DNA of 9,985 nt, taken from contig OMXX01000130.1 of assembly GCA_900315105.1 (NCBI GenBank), positions 1 to 9,985 on the forward strand. The letters run 5' to 3'. The notes below the pieces were generated by a model. It was not told the origin of the DNA, did no database searches, and saw only the letters and a list, made by a program, of their open reading frames with translations. The stretch comes from an uncultured Prevotellaceae bacterium. GTDB taxonomy: Bacteria > Bacteroidota > Bacteroidia > Bacteroidales > Bacteroidaceae. Both the position numbers and the translations under genes were made by a program. The number at the start of each line of letters is the position of its first letter. The first letter of the stretch is position 1. Positions 6,148 through 9,985 of this stretch are shown here, piece by piece.

Positions 6148-7635
6148 ATGAACGCACAACAGTTAAAGAACGCCATCCTGCAAGAAGCCATCGAAGGCCG
6201 CCTCGTTTCCCAAGATCCCAACGACGAGCCAGCATCCGTATTGCTGGCCCGCATCCGCAAGGAGAAAGTAAAATTAGTGAAGGAAGGCAAACTCAAAAAG
6301 AAAGACCTCGAAATAAAACCCATCTCCGAGGATGAAATCCCCTTTGAGATTCCTAAAGGATGGGTTTGGGTAAGATGGGGTGAGCTTGGTGAATACAAAA
6401 AGGGGCCATTTGGAAGTAGTCTTACTAAATCAATGTTCGTTCCTCAATCGGATGAAGCAGTGAAGGTCTACGAACAAAAGAATGCAATCCAAAAAGATTA
6501 CTCATTGGGAGATTATTATGTCACAAAAGAGAAATATGAAACGATGACTGGCTTCACTGTTCGCCCTGGTGATATAATTGTAAGTTGTGCTGGAACTATT
6601 GGTGAAACATACCTTCTTCCTCCTGAGGCTCCCATTGGCATTATCAATCAAGCCTTAATGAGAGCAAAACTTCATCTTGATTCAATAATACCATATTGGT
6701 TGTTACATTTTCAATATGTTCTTCTTATTGAGAATAAATTGAAAGGATCTGGTTCTGCTATTAAAAATATACCCCCGTTTGAGGTTCTTAAGGCTATGCC
6801 TGTTCCTCTTCCTCCTCTTGCTGAACAACACCGTATTGTGGCAAAGATAGAAGAACTATTGCCCAAGGTTGAGGAATACGGCAAAGCGCAGGATGCGCTT
6901 AACAAACTGAATGCCGAACTGCCAGAACGCTTAAAGAAAAGCATTCTGCAAGAAGCAATAGAAGGCCGCCTCGTCCCCCAAGACCCCAACGACGAACCCG
7001 CCTCCGTCCTCCTCGCCCAAATCCGCAAGGAAAAGGAGCAACTAGTAAAGGAAGGCAAACTCAAAAAGAAAGATCTCATCGAAACACCCATCTCCGACGA
7101 CGAAATCCCCTTTGAGATACCTGATAGCTGGGAATGGTGTAGGATCAAACAACTATTTGAAACAACATCAGGAGGAACACCCGAAAAGGGGCATCCTGAA
7201 TATTATGGTGGCGAAATACCATGGGTAAAGGTTGGTGATTTGATTAAAAAGAATATTGATAAAACAGAAGAATGTATATCCGAAGAAGGGTTAAACCACT
7301 CTTCAGCAAAACTATTTCCAAAAGGTACAATACTTGTTGCTATGTATTGTAATGATGCAATTGGAAAATCTTCTATTATTGAGTCGCCAATGACAACGAA
7401 TCAGGCTATCTGCGGATTATTTCCAAATCCGTCTGTTTCTACAGATTATATATATTATGCAATTCAAGCAAATAGAACAGAACTGCAAGAGAAAGCTGCA
7501 GGTGGAGCACAAAAGAATATCAACCAAAAGATTGTGAATGATATGCTTATCCCTCTTCCTCCTCTTGTAGAGCAACACCGCATTGTAGAGAAGTTGGAGC
7601 AACTGCTTGGAGAGATCGACAAACTAAAGAATTAG
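6148..7635 (+). CDS. hsdS: Type I restriction-modification specificity subunit (two target-recognition domains)
   Basis: This 495-residue HsdS sets the DNA target of the methyltransferase. It has the usual duplicated plan. A conserved N-terminal block (about 1-72, QEAIEGRLV, DPNDEPASVLL, DEIPFEIP) is followed by target-recognition domain 1 (about 73-215), the conserved helix PLPPLAEQHRIVAKIEELL, a second copy of the N-terminal block (about 262-328), domain 2 (about 330-470) and a final PLPPLVEQHRIVEKLEQLL. The two domains differ in sequence, so a bipartite asymmetric target is expected. The domain regions are more AT-rich than the conserved blocks, as is usual for exchanged cassettes. It starts 3 bases after the Bro-N stop and ends 3 bases before abiH. 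No second hsdS or recombinase gene lies within the window. Confidence 0.95.
   Translation: MNAQQLKNAILQEAIEGRLVSQDPNDEPASVLLARIRKEKVKLVKEGKLKKKDLEIKPISEDEIPFEIPKGWVWVRWGELGEYKKGPFGSSLTKSMFVPQSDEAVKVYEQKNAIQKDYSLGDYYVTKEKYETMTGFTVRPGDIIVSCAGTIGETYLLPPEAPIGIINQALMRAKLHLDSIIPYWLLHFQYVLLIENKLKGSGSAIKNIPPFEVLKAMPVPLPPLAEQHRIVAKIEELLPKVEEYGKAQDALNKLNAELPERLKKSILQEAIEGRLVPQDPNDEPASVLLAQIRKEKEQLVKEGKLKKKDLIETPISDDEIPFEIPDSWEWCRIKQLFETTSGGTPEKGHPEYYGGEIPWVKVGDLIKKNIDKTEECISEEGLNHSSAKLFPKGTILVAMYCNDAIGKSSIIESPMTTNQAICGLFPNPSVSTDYIYYAIQANRTELQEKAAGGAQKNINQKIVNDMLIPLPPLVEQHRIVEKLEQLLGEIDKLKN
6163..6366 (+). repeat. Intragenic direct repeat in hsdS, copy 1
   Basis: This segment encodes the conserved block before target-recognition domain 1. 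It matches 6931-7135 at roughly 80% by eye, with an offset of 768 bases (a whole number of codons). It includes an identical run of 26 bases around AAGGAAGGCAAACTC and another around GAAATCCCCTTTGAGAT. The pair flanks domain 1, so recombination between copies would delete or swap that domain while keeping the frame. Confidence 0.85.
6931..7135 (+). repeat. Intragenic direct repeat in hsdS, copy 2
   Basis: This is the second copy of the conserved HsdS block, between the two target-recognition domains. A shorter repeated pair encoding PLPPL-EQHRIV lies at about 6802-6855 and 7553-7606, after each domain. Each domain is thus bracketed by near-identical DNA, the arrangement that allows domain cassettes to move between alleles. 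Confidence 0.85.
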
Positions 7636-7638
7636 TGT

Positions 7639-8592
7639 ATGGCAGAGTTGGCGTTAATCATCGGCAATGGATTCGACATAGATTTGGGACTCCCTTCTAA
7701 GTACTCTGACTTTATAAATAGTAAAGAGTGGCAAGGAGTTGTGAAAAGAATTGATGCTTTTCTTGCTGACAGCAGTTATTGCAATCATTCTTTGATAGCT
7801 CAATTACAATTAGCGTCAAATGATTCCATGTGGTTTGATATCGAAGAGGAAATCTCTAAGTTCGTAAAAGCCCACCCTAATAATTCTCAAAAGGAAATTG
7901 GGGAAATTAAATGGGAGTTCGATTTGATAAAAGAAGGATTGGCTAATTACCTAAACCGTATTACATCTAAATTTACTGCAGGCGAAAAGAAATTAAGCAC
8001 TATTCTATATGATCGTTTGAGGGAGTGCCCATTAACTGTGACGGAGATATATTTCAACTATACTAATCCTCAACAATACATGAAACTTCCGTTAAAGCCA
8101 GAATTATTTAATGGTGGTCAGCATTGGTTTACCTATGTACATGGGAGTTTAAGAGATAACGACATTGTGTTAGGGTGCGACCTACAACCTGAAGAAAAAG
8201 TAAACAGGCAGTTGTCGTTTATGTATAAGTACAATATGCTCAAAAAAGCAAACCATGTGGCAAAGAATATACTTGAAGCCAAAGAGATTATCTTCTTCGG
8301 GCACTCTATCAATGAAATGGATTTCTGCTATTTCAGAGAGTTCTTCAAAGTGGCCAGTGCTGCACCAGAACCTATCAGGCATCTGACAATTATAACCTAC
8401 GATGAGGAGTCGGAACGTACAATCAAAGATAATATCCGTAACCAGGGTATATCTGTGTCTGATCTTTATAGCAATCTACGAACATTCGATTTCATCCATA
8501 CCAAGAATGTCTATGCTGGAAGAAAAGAGGATGTAGTAAAGTGGGAAGGAATGATGCAGCGAATCATGGCTCAGGATAGACATGGATTATAA
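7639..8592 (+). CDS. abiH: AbiH family abortive-infection protein
   Basis: This encodes 317 residues, a usual length for the family. The diagnostic N-terminus is IIGNGFDIDLGLPSKYSDF (residues 7-25). It is followed by FNYTN at 139-143, YVHG at 166-169 and GHSINEMD at 221-228, in the order seen in AbiH proteins, which are named for a lactococcal phage abortive-infection protein. The biochemical activity is unknown. By inspection, the spacing of a glycine-rich start, an N-Y-T strand, a His-Gly and a late G-x-S-x-x-x-x-D resembles SIR2-like NAD-binding proteins, which is inference only. The ATG lies 3 bases after the hsdS stop, so it belongs to the hsd operon. No signal peptide or membrane helix is visible, so it should be cytoplasmic. 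Confidence 0.88.
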   Translation: MAELALIIGNGFDIDLGLPSKYSDFINSKEWQGVVKRIDAFLADSSYCNHSLIAQLQLASNDSMWFDIEEEISKFVKAHPNNSQKEIGEIKWEFDLIKEGLANYLNRITSKFTAGEKKLSTILYDRLRECPLTVTEIYFNYTNPQQYMKLPLKPELFNGGQHWFTYVHGSLRDNDIVLGCDLQPEEKVNRQLSFMYKYNMLKKANHVAKNILEAKEIIFFGHSINEMDFCYFREFFKVASAAPEPIRHLTIITYDEESERTIKDNIRNQGISVSDLYSNLRTFDFIHTKNVYAGRKEDVVKWEGMMQRIMAQDRHGL

Positions 8593-8604
8593 TATATTGA
8601 AAGC

Positions 8605-8631
8605 AAAAGGGCTCGCTGTCTCAGCGAACCC
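8605..8631 (-). terminator. Intrinsic terminator, minus strand
   Basis: On the minus strand GGGTTCGCTG, loop AGA, CAGCGAGCCC forms ten pairs including one G-U, followed by TTTT. On the plus strand the same position would be a C-A mismatch with no T-tract, so this stops leftward transcription. Whether it also helps end the abiH transcript is uncertain. Confidence 0.7.
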
Positions 8632-8708
8632 TGTATGCTAACCTTACTAACCAAATAACTAAAAACCAAATTTATGCAAAAATGAACAATCGTAAAATTC
8701 AAATAACT
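8605..8708 (-). ncRNA. Candidate small RNA, copy 1 (about 104 nt)
   Basis: A minus-strand promoter (TTGG, 19 bases, TACCTTTG) would start RNA near 8708, and a 10-bp hairpin followed by TTTT would stop it near 8605. No ATG-initiated reading frame of note lies between. The RNA is U-rich in its 5' half. A diverged copy with the same promoter and hairpin lies at 9410-9511. The alternative is that the same DNA serves as a plus-strand leader or as terminator spacing only. Orientation is supported by the hairpin, which has a G-U pair on the minus strand but an A-C mismatch on the plus strand. Confidence 0.5.
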
Positions 8709-8712
8709 GATG

Positions 8713-8743
8713 CAAAGGTACGGGGATTTTGGGCTGATTCCAA
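8713..8743 (-). promoter_or_regulatory. Bacteroidales-type promoter, minus strand (repeat copy 1)
   Basis: On the minus strand, TTGG (8743-8740), 19 bases and TACCTTTG (8720-8713) fit the TTTG / N19-20 / TAnnTTTG consensus with one -33 deviation. The same promoter is preserved in the second repeat copy. Confidence 0.65.
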
Positions 8744-8802
8744 GAAATTAGCCAGATTCTTGTCGAAGTTGTTGCGACAGGATATAGGATTTGCGACAAA
8801 AT

Positions 8803-8820
8803 GGGGCTCAGAAGAGTCCC
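8803..8820. terminator. Hairpin at the edge of repeat copy 1, possible terminator
   Basis: GGGGCTC, loop AGAA, GAGTCCC pairs along seven positions on the plus strand with one G-U. Read on the minus strand it has an A-C mismatch but is followed by ATTTTGT. It could stop RNA from the minus-strand promoter near 8942-8972, but the orientation evidence conflicts. Confidence 0.35.
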
Positions 8821-8941
8821 ATTACAATCTATTCAAAATTTCTCTAAACCCTCCTGTCATCACGACGGTGTGATATCTATGAAACCTAAAAACCTGCGAG
8901 CATCACTGCTGGCATATTCTAACAAAACTATTATTGAGGTG

Positions 8942-8972
8942 CAAAGGTACTGCAAAAACCTGAGATCCACAA
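8942..8972 (-). promoter_or_regulatory. Bacteroidales-type promoter, minus strand, divergent from the structured-RNA promoter
   Basis: On the minus strand, TTGT (8972-8969), 19 bases and TACCTTTG (8949-8942) fit the consensus apart from the -33 box. RNA would start near 8937 and run leftward. Only very short frames (up to about 12 codons) follow, so any product up to the 8803-8820 hairpin (about 135 nt) would be non-coding. It is back to back with the promoter at 9000-9031. Confidence 0.5.
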
Positions 8973-8999
8973 TATTTTTTGCCTTTTTTAGCAGAGAAG

Positions 9000-9031
9000 T
9001 TTGGTGGAGTGGATTAATTTGTGTAACTTTG
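9000..9031 (+). promoter_or_regulatory. Consensus Bacteroidales promoter for the structured RNA
   Basis: TTTG (9000-9003), exactly 20 bases, then TAACTTTG (9024-9031) is a full match to the TTTG / N19-21 / TAnnTTTG consensus. Transcription should start about 4-7 bases later, near 9036, just before the first stem of the RNA array. Confidence 0.8.
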
Positions 9032-9041
9032 CAGACGAGTT

Positions 9042-9144
9042 GAAAAGGATGCCCTAAACCGTAAGGAAGGGAGTATAAAATAAGCCTCTTTGGATGTCCG
9101 TGGTGGGCATTAGTCTCGGCAGAATAAACGGTCACATCCTTTTC
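9042..9144 (+). other. RNA module 1 of the structured array
   Basis: The closing stem is GAAAAGGATG (9042-9051) with CATCCTTTTC (9135-9144), ten perfect pairs. The first arm is CCCT (9052-9055), bulge AAA, CC-GTAA-GG (9059-9066), then AGGG (9068-9071). The second arm has ATGTCC (9094-9099) with GGGCAT (9105-9110), enclosed by GCC (9084-9086) with GGC (9118-9120). Confidence 0.7.
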
Positions 9145-9157
9145 TTTCGTAAAATAT

Positions 9158-9254
9158 ATAGGGAAGGATGCCCATAACCGAGAGGCTGGGAGAAAACTCT
9201 AGAGATGCACCGAAAGGTGAATCTATCAACTTATCTGGGACATCCTAACCCTAT
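9158..9254 (+). other. RNA module 2 of the structured array
   Basis: The closing stem is AGGATG (9165-9170) with CATCCT (9241-9246), extended across a small A/AA internal loop by ATAGGG (9158-9163) with CCCTAT (9249-9254). The first arm is CCCA, TAA, CC-GAGA-GG, C, TGGG. The second arm is AGAT (9203-9206), G, CACC-GAAA-GGTG (9208-9219), A, ATCT (9221-9224), again with a GNRA loop. Confidence 0.7.
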
Positions 9255-9258
9255 CCTT

Positions 9259-9338
9259 TGGAGGATGCCATTGACCGCAAGGCAAGGGGTGAAATCGAAA
9301 ACGTATATCGTTGCACCACAAACAACCACCATCCTCCA
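9259..9338 (+). other. RNA module 3 of the structured array
   Basis: The closing stem is TGGAGGATG (9259-9267) with CATCCTCCA (9330-9338), nine perfect pairs. The first arm is CC, bulged A, TTG, A, CC-GCAA-GG, CAAGG. The second arm is AACG (9300-9303) with CGTT (9309-9312) inside GGTG (9288-9291) with CACC (9314-9317). This is the shortest module. Confidence 0.7.
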
Positions 9339-9346
9339 TTTAACCT

Positions 9347-9392
9347 ACATGGGCTTGAAATGCTAAATTGGCATGGATGGCCCATGTTTTTT
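9347..9392 (+). terminator. Strong intrinsic terminator of the structured RNA
   Basis: ACATGGGC (9347-9354) pairs perfectly with GCCCATGT (9380-9387), enclosing an inner ATGC/GCAT stem (9360-9363, 9371-9374), and is followed by TTTTTT at 9387-9392. The T-tract on the plus side sets the direction. Confidence 0.85.
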
Positions 9393-9409
9393 ATTGATGA
9401 TGAAATAGC

Positions 9410-9436
9410 AAAAGGGCTCGCTGTCTCAGCGAACCC
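9410..9436 (-). terminator. Intrinsic terminator, minus strand (repeat copy 2)
   Basis: This is the same ten-pair hairpin with an AGA loop and downstream TTTT as at 8605-8631. Confidence 0.7.
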
Positions 9437-9511
9437 TGTATGCTACATTACTAACCAATAACCTAAAACAAATATGCAAAAGAAAACTACTAACGTATGA
9501 TTCAAATAACT
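9410..9511 (-). ncRNA. Candidate small RNA, copy 2 (about 102 nt)
   Basis: This has the same design as the candidate at 8605-8708: a minus-strand promoter, about 100 nt without a useful reading frame, and a G-U-containing terminator hairpin followed by TTTT. The first 15 bases and the last 45 are conserved between copies, and the centre is not. Its 3' end converges with the 3' end of the structured RNA, leaving about 17 bases between the two termini. Confidence 0.5.
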
Positions 9512-9515
9512 GATG

Positions 9516-9546
9516 CAAAGGTACGGGGATTTTGGGCTGATTCCAA
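9516..9546 (-). promoter_or_regulatory. Bacteroidales-type promoter, minus strand (repeat copy 2)
   Basis: On the minus strand, TTGG (9546-9543), 19 bases and TACCTTTG (9523-9516), identical to the promoter in copy 1. Confidence 0.65.
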
Positions 9547-9640
9547 GAAAATGGCCAGATTCTTGTCGAAGTTGTTGCGACAGGATATAGGATTTGCGAC
9601 AAAGTAGGGGTAGAGGGTTGGAGCGTGTCGTAAAGGGCAT

Positions 9641-9662
9641 AAAAAAGGGCTCCGCTGAGCCC
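9641..9662 (-). terminator. Intrinsic terminator downstream of the ORF6N gene
   Basis: On the minus strand GGGCTC, loop AGCG, GAGCCC is followed by TTTTTT. It lies about 75 bases beyond the stop codon of the minus-strand gene at 9737 and most simply ends that transcript. Confidence 0.75.
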
Positions 9663-9736
9663 TAATAAATAATAACCTAAATCTAATATCATAAAATGTC
9701 AAGTCGTCATCACGACGGGTCGAATAACAAAAACCA

Positions 9737-9985
9737 TTATTTTATATTATTCAGCAGTTCCGATGCTGGGGTTTCTTGCATTTTGATGTAGGCAAATAGT
9801 TTCTTGCCTGCATCTTTAAGGCTGGCCCCGAAGAGATATACCACATCGTCGATAATCAAAAAGCGATCGTGATTTCGCTGGCAGATATTGACGGTGATGG
9901 GTGGGTACTGCTGGTTATGTCGCTCGATGTCAAGTTGTTGCTGGTTTGATAATTGACGGGTGTAGATGGTGGCTGATACGCTGGC
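9737..9985 (-). CDS. ORF6N domain protein, C-terminal 82 residues, runs off the right edge
   Basis: The minus-strand frame is open from the window edge to a TAA at 9739-9737. The segment contains ATIYTRQLS, LDIERHNQQYPPI, NHDRFLIIDD (residues 38-47 of the fragment) and YLFGASLKDAGKKLFAYIKM (50-69). This is the C-terminal module I associate with Bacteroidota ORF6N proteins, where a phage-antirepressor-type N-terminal domain is joined to a tail with an HxR...D...GAS-KD-GK pattern reminiscent of a phospholipase-D-like half site. The ORF6N domain itself lies outside the window, so the assignment rests on the tail. The gene points leftward toward the repeat and RNA region and has its own terminator at 9641-9662. 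Confidence 0.7.
   Translation of the reverse strand, partial: ASVSATIYTRQLSNQQQLDIERHNQQYPPITVNICQRNHDRFLIIDDVVYLFGASLKDAGKKLFAYIKMQETPASELLNNIK

Larger units (their letters stand above)
8602..8806. repeat. Long direct repeat, copy 1 (about 205 bp)
   Basis: This block recurs at 9407-9610 in the same orientation. Conservation is highest at the two ends: the hairpin with its flanks at the left, and the promoter plus about 85 bases at the right. The middle (about 8640-8695) has diverged with small indels. The right part contains TGTCG/CGACA (8761-8765, 8775-8779) and a repeated TTGCGACA (8772-8779, 8791-8798), which could be regulator-binding sites upstream of the minus-strand promoter. The two copies bracket the structured-RNA unit. 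Confidence 0.9.
9036..9392 (+). ncRNA. Non-coding RNA made of three tandem structured modules, family not recognised
   Basis: A consensus promoter and a strong terminator bound a unit of roughly 357 nt with no credible coding frame. Within it, three modules share the plan GGATG-CC, GNRA-capped hairpin, second hairpin, CATCC, giving three predicted three-way junctions in a row. The closing stems differ in sequence yet pair fully in each module, which is internal covariation and good evidence for a selected RNA fold. The second arm differs in sequence and length in every module and could be the variable, target-facing part. It is not followed by a gene in the same direction, so a riboswitch is unlikely. 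It does not resemble tRNA, tmRNA, RNase P, SRP RNA or 6S RNA by inspection. Repeat copies flank it on both sides. Confidence 0.75.
9407..9610. repeat. Long direct repeat, copy 2 (about 204 bp)
   Basis: This matches 8602-8806. It begins 15 bases after the terminator of the structured RNA. The left hairpin segment (9407-9440) is identical to copy 1 over about 34 bases, the middle has diverged, and the right end (about 9500-9604) is nearly identical over 100 bases apart from a TTA to ATG change at 9551-9553 and differences at the very edge. Confidence 0.9.

Noticed and set aside
8682..8873. 63-codon plus-strand frame in the first long repeat as a gene
   Set aside because: The second repeat copy does not preserve its start or end, and the frame overlaps a minus-strand promoter and a hairpin. 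No family is recognisable.
8801..9135. 80-codon plus-strand and 91-codon minus-strand frames overlapping the structured-RNA promoter
   Set aside because: They cover promoter boxes on both strands and the first RNA module, have no recognisable similarity, and are explained by AT-rich non-coding DNA.
9042..9338. Integron attC sites
   Set aside because: The modules lack the paired RYYYAAC/GTTRRRY boxes of attC and no integron integrase or gene cassette is present.
9036..9392. CRISPR array or riboswitch as an explanation of the tandem modules
   Set aside because: The repeated parts are paired, diverged and non-contiguous stems rather than identical direct repeats with spacers. No coding sequence follows in the plus direction before the terminator.
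9258..9461. 67-codon plus-strand frame across RNA module 3 and the terminator
   Set aside because: It runs through a stem-loop module, a T6 terminator and into the repeat copy. The RNA explanation accounts for the sequence better.
8856..9718. 13-base match (GTCATCACGACGG) at 8856-8868 and 9706-9718
   Set aside because: The spacing differs from that of the long repeats and only the second copy forms a clear small hairpin, so it is too short to interpret.

Overview
The window looks like a defence-rich accessory region of a Bacteroidales genome, probably Prevotella or a close relative. The evidence is the promoter grammar, which repeatedly matches the Bacteroidales consensus (TTTG, about 19-20 bases, TAnnTTTG), together with gene families common in that order (Bro-N proteins inside hsd loci, ORF6N proteins, AbiH). 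No ribosomal, tRNA or housekeeping gene is present, so the genus is an inference.

Layout. Bases 1-476 hold a partial, AT-rich minus-strand gene of unknown function. It abuts the first 25 codons of a truncated short-chain dehydrogenase (SDR) gene, with a breakpoint near base 402. Bases 487-1347 encode a minus-strand Bro-N domain protein with its own -7 promoter box. Bases 1348-1849 hold no convincing gene. From about 1850 to 8592 runs a tight plus-strand operon: hsdR (5'-truncated), hsdM, a second Bro-N gene, hsdS and abiH, with gaps of 8, 21, 3 and 3 bases. HsdM and HsdS look complete, so the locus should still be able to methylate DNA. The HsdR reading frame keeps the whole SF2 motor but lacks the N-terminal nuclease region expected in this family, so restriction is probably lost or altered. 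AbiH, an abortive-infection family protein, is at the 3' end of the operon.

The most unusual part is the non-coding stretch 8593-9736. Two direct-repeat copies of about 205 bp (8602-8806 and 9407-9610) bracket a separate transcription unit. That unit has a consensus promoter (9000-9031), then three tandem RNA modules (about 9042-9144, 9158-9254, 9259-9338), then a strong intrinsic terminator (9347-9392). Each module has a closing stem ending in GGATG/CATCC, whose outer base pairs differ between modules but stay complementary, a GNRA-capped hairpin, and a second hairpin of variable sequence. The result is a predicted three-way junction repeated three times in a non-coding RNA of roughly 355 nt. 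I do not recognise the family. Each flanking repeat copy carries a minus-strand promoter and an oriented terminator that define a small RNA of about 100 nt.

The right edge (9737-9985) is the C-terminal end of an ORF6N-type protein on the minus strand. Together the genes suggest a layered anti-phage island: type I methylation, Bro-N regulators or effectors, abortive infection, and an uncharacterised structured RNA cassette. The link between the RNA and the defence genes rests only on proximity.
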